Shown here: piece after piece, positions 41,987 to 51,113 of the stretch
How the letters are laid out: each line of letters begins with the position of its first letter
Numbering within the stretch: the first letter of the stretch is position 1
Source: Flectonema sp. DT1601
Taxonomy: Eukaryota; Euglenozoa; Diplonemea; Diplonemida; Diplonemidae
DNA: 64,000 nt
Assembly: GCA_964019425.1 (NCBI GenBank)
Contig: OZ025850.1
Coordinates: forward strand, 620,001 to 684,000
Direction: 5' to 3'
Position numbers and translations under genes: made by a program
Notes under the pieces: generated by a model
What the model saw: the letters and a program-made list of their open reading frames with translations, nothing else
Database searches by the model: none
What the model was told of the DNA's origin: nothing

Positions 41987-44900
41987 ATGCGAGTTGCACG
42001 GTTGACGGTTGTGCTGCAACACGATGTTGCCTGTCTCAGTGTCGTTTTACAATTTCTGATGGGAGTGTCAGGGGTTTGGGTCCCTTGGCCTGGTAATTTT
42101 GTGATTGTCGTTTTCTGTTTGTTAGTGTCAATGATGTTATACGCTAATGCCGCAAAGAAACACCATCCGCTAATCAATCCAGACACTGGAGTGAATATCA
42201 ATCCAAAAAAAGAAGCATCCGTAGCAGCACCTGACAACACAGAAAAGACGAAAGAAGATTTCGGCCGAATGGAAATAATGATCGAATGTAATTCTCCACG
42301 ACTGAAACCAACTAAAAGTATGGCAGGCTCAATTACTCATTCACAAGGTAAAATAACGCAATGCATGACACCAAGAAGTTATCTATCACGAGAGAGTAAT
42401 AGAAGTGAAACAGAACTCGCATGCTTTCCCAGCTTAGAGCTTCAATTTGGTGAGAACTCTCTTCAAAGTAACAATTCCAGTGTTTGTGAATCTGTTCACA
42501 CGGGGAAGGCTGTTGAATTCCAGCAACAACCTGAAACCGAGCAACTGACTCAAAATATTTCAAAAGCATCTCTTCGAATGAAAAGAATTCGTTCTAATAC
42601 TTCGATGAGAAGTAGTCACTCTCACTCTCACTCCTACTCTCTGATGTGTAATTCTGTCTCTCCTTGGCAAGTTCAAAAAGATGTTGTCTTCGTGAGTGCA
42701 TACATTACTTACAATATGGATTGTATTCTTGAATTAGATTCTTGTGGTGTTGAAGCAATAAAAGAAATCCTAACAGCAGTAGGAGGCTATCGATCTGAGG
42801 TTGGTCAAATCTGGGGAAGACACACAAAAGGTCACTCTGGCTCAGTATATTCTGAGACACCTGCAACACTTGTCTCGTATTGGAATGGACAAAAAGCAGC
42901 TGTGAAGGCTTGTGAATTCTCACAGTCGTTCTGCGATGAAATAAACGAAGTTACAACAGAGTGGGTGAAAAAAGTGAGAAAGGATCATGGGTTTTCTACC
43001 CTCACTGAGGGTGACACTAAGAGACAAGTCTACACAGATATTTTAAACGATCGAAGTAAAACAAAAAGAGCCTCAATCATATCATCACTTTTAGATACTG
43101 ATGAGTTCATTGCATCTGAAGCAATCTCATTAGGAATAACAATGGGTGATGTAGTACTCTGTAACAACTGTGAGAGTAACAGTCGAATTGGAATGGTAAG
43201 CCCAGCCCTAATGAGAGTCCATGCTCTCGCCAGACTTGGACACGTAATATGCGCGCAAACAGTTTGCGAACAGTTGATCATTGAGAGGAATAAAAGTTGT
43301 ATTGCTCGGCCACTTGTTGAACTTCGATTCACACCCGAAATGGTTGAACCACAAGTAAGAGGAAATGATGTTAATAATGTTCGATATTTATATGAAATAC
43401 TTTCAACACAAACTCAAATTGATCAGTCTAAAGTAATGCTCTCAACCGACATCTTTGAGATGGCAACGCAGTGCATCCGTGATGGTTTTTACACTGATGC
43501 TTGTGATCTTATTGAACAACACATCGCACAGGTTCCTAAAGATGCTGTTGCATGCAGCTTACGAAACCTGACGGAAGATGCTATCAGGAAAGGATGTCTG
43601 TTTGGATTAGCAGCGCACGCAGAGACAATTGAAATCGTCAGAGTAGATGAAAATCAAAGTGGCCATCTAAGAAGAAGATCAACAGTCTTTACATCGACAT
43701 CAAAAGGATTAGTTGATATGATTATGGAAGCATCTATTCAAGAAGAGTTGTCAGAACAATGTGATTCAGTTGTATCGGAATCTACAAGACCAGGTAATCC
43801 AACTGCCGTAATTAGTGAGGTACTCGCTGAGTTGGGACGCACAACCGAAGTAGTTTACTTAACTGATGAACAGAAAGAAGAATGTCATCGAGCTAAGTTA
43901 TGGGGTCGGATCAAAGCTATTTATGAGGCTTGTCTTTCATTACTTCTTTTGTTCTATTTTTTTAGAATTCCGTTTCTGATGACTTTTCATACCTCCAGTG
44001 ATGAATCATTTGCCATAGCGGATACCGTACTACTGACATTCTGCTACGGTCACATAGCGATGACTTTTGTGACTCCCATTGAAATTAATGGAAAACTATT
44101 ATACAACAGAAAAAAAATAACAAGAATTTATTTAAGATCAGGATTTACTTTTGATTTGATCTGTTGTTTTCCTTTGGAGTTGGTTGGGTTTCTTGCTGGA
44201 TACCACTGGAGTGATCCGAGATTTAGGATAAACAGAGTGCTGTACATATTGAGGGTACCGAGAATGGCTAAAAATGTGATAGATTTTATGTGGCCAAGTA
44301 TCAACCCGATTAGCCTTAAGATGGCGAGATTTATGTTAATATTGTGTTGTTCAGCACATTTAATGGCATGTGGGTGGTGGTCGTTTCTCGAACAGTCTTC
44401 AACAGACGACCTCTACAAGTATCTAAAGACAAGAGTGAGTTTAGTTGAAGGATCGCCCATCTCATCTGGTCATAAATACAGTTTAGCATTCGAGTGGGTG
44501 ATCAAAACCTTATTTGGTTATGGATCACCCTGGCCAGTAACTGACTTGATGACTTCATTGAGCTTAACCTCTTCTCTAATTGGTGTTGCTGTATTCGCTC
44601 ACTTCTTAGCTGCTACAGCAGCAGTTCTTGCAGCCTACAACAGTAATAAAAATGATCATCAAGAGACAGTTGATAATATGATAGAATGGCTTTCTTTAAA
44701 ACGAGCTCCTTCATCATTCAAGAAAGACGTCATCAGCTATTATCGATACCTGTGGAAGGTCACTCGATGTATTAGTACTACGCAGTTTGATTTCCTTTTA
44801 GAAGAAGTTCCTGGAGGCTTGCCAGCATTACCTTTGAAATTAGCTGAGCGATTACGATTTCACTTAAATTCAAGAATCGTTACACAAGTTCCTATGTTAG

Positions 44901-45490
44901 CAAAACACATTGGAAACCACGGGTTTACTACTGAAATTATCCAGGCACTCAGATTAGAAGCAGCTGTTCCGGGAGCAGTTATTATCGCTCAGGGAGATGA
45001 ACCGGATACGATGTTCTTTGTTGTTGGTGGAAGAGTGTCTGTTTACTTTAATAACACTTTTAAAGTAGCGGACATCACTCAGGGTGACTTCTTCGGAGAA
45101 ATGTCACTTATATTCAAAACATCTCGCTCATGTACTGTAGTGTGTGATGAGTACACGCAGTTGTTTTCACTTCCGAAATGCGCTTTCTTCACGATCGCTA
45201 GGGCGTTTCCTTCTTGTTTTTACGACATTCTGTCAGTTGCTGAGAGTAGAAGAAAAAGTCTCAATGATTGCAAATTAAAGTTCAGCCATGAGATGATCAG
45301 TGCTTTTCTTCCTCAGATAACTATTGATGATGATGATGATGATGATGACTGTGACAAATTTCAGAAATCAGAGTCGAGTGAGGATGAGGATGATCCTTTT
45401 GAAACCCTACCTGCGACGATGCCTTCTATCAACAATCCTCTGACGAGGACTGTGCGAATGTCACGGAGAAGACTTACCAGGTTTCACTGA
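41987..45490 (+). CDS. Cyclase-homology domain fused to a cyclic-nucleotide-gated-type channel
   Basis: 1167 residues from ATG 41987 (the upstream in-frame GTG at 41975 is not a likely start). Near residue 15 to 45 there is one hydrophobic helix. Residues about 230 to 450 read like a class III nucleotidyl-cyclase fold: an opening beta strand (VVFVSAYITYN), a helix after it, then SLGITMGDVVLCN matching the GIxxGxVxxG region and a RVHALARLGHVICAQT stretch where ALNxAARL-type residues sit. The metal Asp pair and catalytic Asn/Arg are not evident, so it is probably inactive. Residues about 640 to 880 form a six-helix channel with pore motif TLFGYGSP near 840. A C-linker follows, then a cyclic-nucleotide-binding domain at about 975 to 1085 with GDFFGEMSL and SRSCTVV forming the phosphate cassette. 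A DDDDDDDD run lies in the tail. Likely a membrane channel gated by cAMP or cGMP. Confidence 0.85.
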   Translation: MRVARLTVVLQHDVACLSVVLQFLMGVSGVWVPWPGNFVIVVFCLLVSMMLYANAAKKHHPLINPDTGVNINPKKEASVAAPDNTEKTKEDFGRMEIMIECNSPRLKPTKSMAGSITHSQGKITQCMTPRSYLSRESNRSETELACFPSLELQFGENSLQSNNSSVCESVHTGKAVEFQQQPETEQLTQNISKASLRMKRIRSNTSMRSSHSHSHSYSLMCNSVSPWQVQKDVVFVSAYITYNMDCILELDSCGVEAIKEILTAVGGYRSEVGQIWGRHTKGHSGSVYSETPATLVSYWNGQKAAVKACEFSQSFCDEINEVTTEWVKKVRKDHGFSTLTEGDTKRQVYTDILNDRSKTKRASIISSLLDTDEFIASEAISLGITMGDVVLCNNCESNSRIGMVSPALMRVHALARLGHVICAQTVCEQLIIERNKSCIARPLVELRFTPEMVEPQVRGNDVNNVRYLYEILSTQTQIDQSKVMLSTDIFEMATQCIRDGFYTDACDLIEQHIAQVPKDAVACSLRNLTEDAIRKGCLFGLAAHAETIEIVRVDENQSGHLRRRSTVFTSTSKGLVDMIMEASIQEELSEQCDSVVSESTRPGNPTAVISEVLAELGRTTEVVYLTDEQKEECHRAKLWGRIKAIYEACLSLLLLFYFFRIPFLMTFHTSSDESFAIADTVLLTFCYGHIAMTFVTPIEINGKLLYNRKKITRIYLRSGFTFDLICCFPLELVGFLAGYHWSDPRFRINRVLYILRVPRMAKNVIDFMWPSINPISLKMARFMLILCCSAHLMACGWWSFLEQSSTDDLYKYLKTRVSLVEGSPISSGHKYSLAFEWVIKTLFGYGSPWPVTDLMTSLSLTSSLIGVAVFAHFLAATAAVLAAYNSNKNDHQETVDNMIEWLSLKRAPSSFKKDVISYYRYLWKVTRCISTTQFDFLLEEVPGGLPALPLKLAERLRFHLNSRIVTQVPMLAKHIGNHGFTTEIIQALRLEAAVPGAVIIAQGDEPDTMFFVVGGRVSVYFNNTFKVADITQGDFFGEMSLIFKTSRSCTVVCDEYTQLFSLPKCAFFTIARAFPSCFYDILSVAESRRKSLNDCKLKFSHEMISAFLPQITIDDDDDDDDCDKFQKSESSEDEDDPFETLPATMPSINNPLTRTVRMSRRRLTRFH

Positions 45491-46912
45491 GATTTATCAG
45501 AAGAAGCAGGTCCTGAAGGAGTTTGGAATAACATTTTTTCAATTTTCTTTTATTATTATTGCTGGTGTGCTCTCTGCTACTAACTTCCGTCTCAATTTAT
45601 TGTTTTTTATTCCTTAATAGGTTTAGAAGCTGTATTCCCCCCCTCACTTTTAATTGTCGTGCGCAACCGCACAATTTTTCGGTAAAAATTACTTTTATAA
45701 AATACATCGAACCTGTGACTTGGCTCAGGCTGACTGTGCCCTGCTACGGAAACTTAAAACCCAATTCTCCAGTGCGAATCGGAAACGGGTTTGCTTTTAG
45801 TAAGGCGTAATTTTTGTGTCCTTTATTTATTTTTTGTACCTACAAACCCGTTGTTCGGTAGAAAGAGAATTGTGTCAGCGTAACTAACCTATTTCCTTTA
45901 TTAGGATTTTCTACCGGTCTGCGCACAAACAAAATAAAAGTGTGAGTGAATAAAAAGTAAAAAAGTGAAGTTTGCCGATTCTTTTTTTTATTTTTTACAA
46001 ACTATTGTTCGGTAGAGTAGTGGCAGCGTAACTTACCTGTTTTCTCAGCTCACTATTTTATACTCTCCAAGAGAATAATTATTCAGAGAAATAATTTGTA
46101 TGATTCTACCCTGCCTGCTTACCAACGCTGATTGTTCATATTTCTTTAACTCGCTTTCCTTCGTTTTCTTAATTGTTTTCACTTCCGCATGCTGGAGAGG
46201 TCATGAGATTTATCTTTTGATGACTCACTTGTCAAGGCTTAAAAATAACATGTTCGGGGTATTAATTTTTCTTGTTTTTTTTTTCTTTTTTTTTTTCCCC
46301 TTTTCCTATTATTTTTTTTCCAGGAATGCACTTCCATTTCATGTTCTTAAACCTTACACCGTGAGAAACACGCGAGTTTTTTTTTTTTTTAAAATTCTTT
46401 TTTTTTTTTTTTTTTTTTTTTGACTTTTTACAATTTTGATTTCGGCAAAGGATGGCAAAGGAGTCGACTCGTCCAAAGTTTTGACACAAGTTTTTCGTAC
46501 ACAACCGCTTGGGACATTTTTCATAAGGGTGTTTTTTTGCCCCTTCTTTTGAAATTAGAAAAAACCATTTCTTTTTTAGTTTCCCTTTCAGTGTGAAAGT
46601 CCCCGAAAAAAGTATCATTTTTTTTTTTTGGGAAATAATAATAATTTCAGCAGCTTACTATTGTGCAGCATGTAGTCCCGTAAAGGTATTTCATGTAAGA
46701 GCGGCTCTTTGGTAATTCATCCTTTCTAATCTCACGACCTGTGTCGTTTCTTTTTACTTTTATTTTGGGATGTCCTGCGGAAAGTTGTTGAGGTGATGAA
46801 AAAAAAAAAAAAAAAAAAAAAAGTTAATCTTTCTGCAGTCTTTTTTTTTTTTTTCTTGATTTTTTATTACCTCGCCAATATCTTCCTTGAACTCAGTTTT
46901 TTCAGTTTTCTT

Positions 46913-46943
<31 letters not shown>

Positions 46944-47126
46944 TATTCATTTACATTACATTAGGTATTCTTTATCATTATTATTATAATTATTTTATTT
47001 ATATTATTTTATTTCTTATTAGTGTCATCATTCTCCTCACAGGGGTCCTCTTCATGAGGTAGAATAAAATGATCTGAACACGTCTTTTTAACAACCTTTT
47101 CAATAAAATAAAGGAAAGTGTTTGTG
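45491..47126. other. 1.6 kb spacer with a tandem acceptor-like repeat
   Basis: No gene seen. A segment at 45841-45905 recurs at about 45990-46048 and is listed separately. T and A runs near 46270 to 46420, 46800 and 46915. CTCCTCACAG ending at 47042 may be the acceptor for the next gene. Confidence 0.5.
45841..46048 (+). repeat. Two direct copies of a ~60-nt segment ending in acceptor-like sequence
   Basis: 45841-45905 and about 45990-46048 share TACAAAC, TGTTCGGTAGA, and GCGTAACT(A/T)ACCT, each followed by a pyrimidine stretch and then TTAG or TCAG. TAACTAAC plus pyrimidines plus AG is the look of a branch point and 3' splice site. Confidence 0.5.
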
Positions 47127-50100
47127 ATGGGTCAGGTTTGTGTAAAAAACAATTCAGTTCATCCGAAAGATGATGAAGCTTCCAAAAAGTACTCTGGGAA
47201 AGATGGTGTTTCAGGTGCTCAAAAGAAGAACGAAGTAGAAACCAAAAGTCGCGAACCTCTTATTGTACAAACCCAAGAAGTAGAAACTGAAAACAAACAA
47301 AATAAAGAACCTGCGAAGACAGCAACACCACCAGAGGATGTTAATAAAATTATTGAAGCAACTCCAGATAAGACAGAAGACATCCAACAACCAGAAGTGA
47401 AACCTTCAGCTAGTGAACTACAACCGGAACCAAAAACACGTGAAATTGAAGACGACGATGGACAACCTTCTCCCAGAGTAACTCCACCAACTCCAACACC
47501 AGAATCGAGAGCAGTAATTGCTGCTGAGAGCAGCCCAGCTCCCGACCGAAAAGATTCCGTTGAACCTGAACCTGGTCTGATTCTTAAACAGTTCAGTAAG
47601 ATATCACTAAATTCAAAAAAATCAGATCCAGATCGATTTGTAACAAAATTCGTTTACTCCGTCGTCAAGAGCAAAGATGACTTTGACAGACGTAAGATAA
47701 ATCAATACACTGTAATCAAACATTTAGGGTCTGGAAGATATGGTGAAGTCCAATTAGTAGAGAACGACAAGAAGGAACTCTACGCTATGAAAGAAGTTTG
47801 TAAGAAACTATTCAAAAAGAGTGGAGAGAATAAAGAAGTTGATATCCTGGCGAGGATTGATCACAGAAATGCCGTAAAGTTATTCGAAGTAATTGACGAT
47901 GCGACAATGAAAGAACAATACCTAATTCTTGAGTACGTTGATGGAGGTCCGTCAATGACTATAAATGATAAGGGAAAGGCGCTTCAAGATACTTTCGAAG
48001 AGGAAACCCTTCGGTACTACCTGCAGCAAATAGCAGAAGGTCTGCAATACCTCCACGATTGTAACATCATTCACAGGGATATAAAACCTGAGAATATTTT
48101 GATCACTAGAGACCGCCGTACAATAAAACTCGCTGATTTCGGAGTATCGCGCGCTATGACCTCTGAAGATGATGGTTCACGCGAAACCGGAGGAACACCT
48201 CTCTTTCTATCACCTGAAACATGTTCTGGTGATTTCAGTTCCGGGAAAGCCAATGACATCTGGGCTTTGGGGGTGACACTGTATATTTTTATGTACGGAA
48301 AGCCACCATTTACAGCTCCGGGTGGAAATGAAATATTACTTTACAATAAAATAATGGACGAAGAGATCCAGTACCCGAACACAAGGAAGAAATACTCTCC
48401 GGAGTTGTATTCGTTGCTGAAGAGAATGTTGGAGAGGAATGTATTACTTCGAATTACGTTGAATGAAATTAGAAATAACTCTTGGGTCAGGGGATCTTCT
48501 GCACCAGTTCCTGATGAGGAGTTGGCAAACTTTTCTACATACAGAACTGGTTCTGTGGGTGCTGGAAACGAAAACTTGCAATCAAGTGTTATCTCACCAA
48601 TGCATCTTGAAGATTGCCGCTGTACTGGTCAACCAAATCAAGTAAATATATTAATTGTTGAGGACGTTTTCCTAATTCAAAAAGTAACAATGAAGATGTT
48701 TAAATCAATTATAGACGAAACCAACAACCTGCTGAACATAAAAGTAGTTGCTGATGGAGAAGATGCTATTGACGCCTGTAAGAACACAAGATTTCACTTA
48801 GTGCTGATGGATGTTCACATGTCGAGAGTTTCTGGTATCACAGCAACTTGTAAGATAAGAGAGTTCGAAGGAACGAATAAATTAGTTCCAACAAACATCT
48901 TGGGACTGACAGCAGATCCTCACGAAGATATGGAAAGAGTTTGTATGGAAGCAGGGATGTACAAAGTTCTTCAGAAACCACTCCAACCTTCAGTACTGAG
49001 AGAACTTTGTATTGAATTCGAACTCCCTGTGGTCGAAGGGGAAACAAACTTCAATGTTGCTGATTTCAATAAAGGTGAAGTCAGAGGTGGTGGACAGAAG
49101 AATGCTTACCTAAAATCCTATCAGGAGCACCTCACTAAAACCTCGCCAAGGCCGCTGAGTAGTCAGAACCAGCGCGAACCAGCAGCCGAGGCGACCGAAT
49201 CAACAGTTGGGACAGTAGTTGAGAGTGATGGTCAGTCATCAGTTAATACTTCTGATGAAGATGGTCCTAAGATAGTCGGTGCATTGTCTGACGGAGACAT
49301 GAGATCAAGGTCCCTGCAGTGTATGAAGATGCATCAAAACATGTACAAAAAGAAGAACTGCGATAAAATATTTCAGTACGTTGAGGAAGATGAGAAGGCA
49401 TTTGCGGGTGCCCTTGTTCTCCATCAGCTGTACGATGAGTGTACTTGGGATCACTTGAATTCCGTGACGAGCGCAAATTGGAAGCAACTCTACGACACTG
49501 ACATGTGTGAACTTGAGAACTACTTGAGTGAGATAATGCAACTAAATAGTGACGTGATTCCCGCAGAGGAGTTAGTTGATCGGTTTAGAAGTACAACGGG
49601 ATGGCATACTGTGTCTGGAAATGATGGTATCAGTGGTGAGGATCAGGTTAAACAGGTCCGCAAACATCAAGTTTTCGTTCATGCTGATAAAGGTCAAAGA
49701 GGAGGTATGGAAGACTACAGTGGAGTAATACTTAACCCTGTCGCGACATTACGTAGTGATAATGAACCTGACTCTGATGAGTTAATAGTTGGGGTCTATG
49801 ATGGCCACGGAGGGCGCTACGCAGCAGAGTACTGCGCTTCATATTTATTAGCAAAGATCGTCCTTCACGGTGCCTACTTGACAGATATCAGTAAAGCAAT
49901 GAAAGAGTCTTTTGAGGATGCCCACAAATGCTTTTTAAAAAAAGTTGAGGCGGCTGACTGCGATGCCGGAACAACAGCCCTGGTGGCAGTAGTCCGTAAC
50001 AACGTCTTAACAGTTGGTAATATTGGTGATTGTCGTTTAGTATTGTATAATCCAGACGAGGATCCGATTCAAATAAATAAACTCCACGTCTGTGATGACG

Positions 50101-50540
50101 AAGCTGAGAGGGAAAGAGTAGAATCTCGAGGAGGATCTGTTATTTATTACATGGGATCTTGGAGAGTAAATGGAGTTCTACTGGTGACTCGTTCTATCGG
50201 CGATCTTCCTTGTAAGGATGTCGTTTCTCGCGATGCAGACATCTTCAATCACACCATTCGGAAAAACGATCAATTCGCTGTTATCGCCAGCGACGGTCTC
50301 TGGGATGTAATGTCTCCTGCTGAAGTCTGCGAGGCCGTTGCCCAGGCGAAGGAGGAGTTGGACGCTCTGAAGGACGAACCCCCCGAAGAGAAAAAGAGTG
50401 CTGACTCTGGGGACGAGGAGGACGAAGAAGAAGAAGAAGGTTTTGACTCGTTAGCAGTTATCCCTGAAGCACTTGTCTCAGAAGCTCTGGAAAGGGGGTC
50501 AGCAGATAACATTACTTGCGCTATAGTCTTCTTTGGATAG
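47127..50540 (+). CDS. Protein kinase, response-regulator receiver and PP2C phosphatase in one chain
   Basis: 1137 residues from ATG 47127 (in-frame GTG 47118 is less likely). The N-terminus MGQVCVKN is a myristoylation site with a nearby Cys for palmitoylation, so the protein probably sits on a membrane. Residues about 20 to 170 are disordered and Pro/Glu-rich. Kinase domain about 192 to 455, CaMKK/LKB1-kinase-like: glycine loop LGSGRYGEV, AMKE lysine, HRDIKPEN near 315, DFG, and SPE in the activation segment. Receiver domain about 505 to 635: acidic pair VED, phospho-acceptor Asp in LVLMDVHM near residue 562, Thr in LGLTAD, Lys in LQKPL; all key residues are present. PP2C domain about 847 to 1137: GMEDY, VYDGHGG, AGTTALVAV, IASDGLWDVM and SADNITCAIV, metal Asps intact. 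All three parts look active. Confidence 0.93.
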   Translation: MGQVCVKNNSVHPKDDEASKKYSGKDGVSGAQKKNEVETKSREPLIVQTQEVETENKQNKEPAKTATPPEDVNKIIEATPDKTEDIQQPEVKPSASELQPEPKTREIEDDDGQPSPRVTPPTPTPESRAVIAAESSPAPDRKDSVEPEPGLILKQFSKISLNSKKSDPDRFVTKFVYSVVKSKDDFDRRKINQYTVIKHLGSGRYGEVQLVENDKKELYAMKEVCKKLFKKSGENKEVDILARIDHRNAVKLFEVIDDATMKEQYLILEYVDGGPSMTINDKGKALQDTFEEETLRYYLQQIAEGLQYLHDCNIIHRDIKPENILITRDRRTIKLADFGVSRAMTSEDDGSRETGGTPLFLSPETCSGDFSSGKANDIWALGVTLYIFMYGKPPFTAPGGNEILLYNKIMDEEIQYPNTRKKYSPELYSLLKRMLERNVLLRITLNEIRNNSWVRGSSAPVPDEELANFSTYRTGSVGAGNENLQSSVISPMHLEDCRCTGQPNQVNILIVEDVFLIQKVTMKMFKSIIDETNNLLNIKVVADGEDAIDACKNTRFHLVLMDVHMSRVSGITATCKIREFEGTNKLVPTNILGLTADPHEDMERVCMEAGMYKVLQKPLQPSVLRELCIEFELPVVEGETNFNVADFNKGEVRGGGQKNAYLKSYQEHLTKTSPRPLSSQNQREPAAEATESTVGTVVESDGQSSVNTSDEDGPKIVGALSDGDMRSRSLQCMKMHQNMYKKKNCDKIFQYVEEDEKAFAGALVLHQLYDECTWDHLNSVTSANWKQLYDTDMCELENYLSEIMQLNSDVIPAEELVDRFRSTTGWHTVSGNDGISGEDQVKQVRKHQVFVHADKGQRGGMEDYSGVILNPVATLRSDNEPDSDELIVGVYDGHGGRYAAEYCASYLLAKIVLHGAYLTDISKAMKESFEDAHKCFLKKVEAADCDAGTTALVAVVRNNVLTVGNIGDCRLVLYNPDEDPIQINKLHVCDDEAERERVESRGGSVIYYMGSWRVNGVLLVTRSIGDLPCKDVVSRDADIFNHTIRKNDQFAVIASDGLWDVMSPAEVCEAVAQAKEELDALKDEPPEEKKSADSGDEEDEEEEEGFDSLAVIPEALVSEALERGSADNITCAIVFFG

Positions 50541-51080
50541 AACGTTTGATGAGGAAACGATTCCTTGACAACTTCAACCTGATACGGATCACAAGTTATC
50601 CTTATGTAGTTTTATTTGTTCCGTTCTTTCCAGAACCAAATCTAATTGTTTATCACGTGCAACACCAAACAGTAGTAATATTTGCGGTGATGTGGCTTTT
50701 CAGTCTATTTTGCTTGTTACCTTGACGTTTACCTGTTCTATTCCCCTTCAGTTTGTTTTATTTTTTATGAAATGTTGTCTATAGTCCATTGAACCAATCT
50801 TATTTTTTGTTGCGTTCGCAAAATCCATTTTTTTTTAAAAAAAAAAAAAGTAAGGGTTGTGGTCTGATTTCGATTCAAAAGGGAGTTTAATTTCTTTCAC
50901 GCCCTCCATCTTATTTTTTAACTCTTTTGAGTGTTTGTCATTTGGTTTTTTCTTTTCTTCTTTTTTAGTTCGTACCAGTTACAGCATCGGCGACTTGTGG
51001 TGCCGAACTACTTTTGTTCTCCACTTGATTGGCTACTTTAACAAGTTCTTTCCCAGACGATTTTAGCTGGCGATCTGTTT

Positions 51081-51113
<33 letters not shown>

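Noticed and set aside
46262-46618. Minus-strand lysine-rich frame
   Set aside because: Produced by T runs on the + strand; no domain or codon signal.
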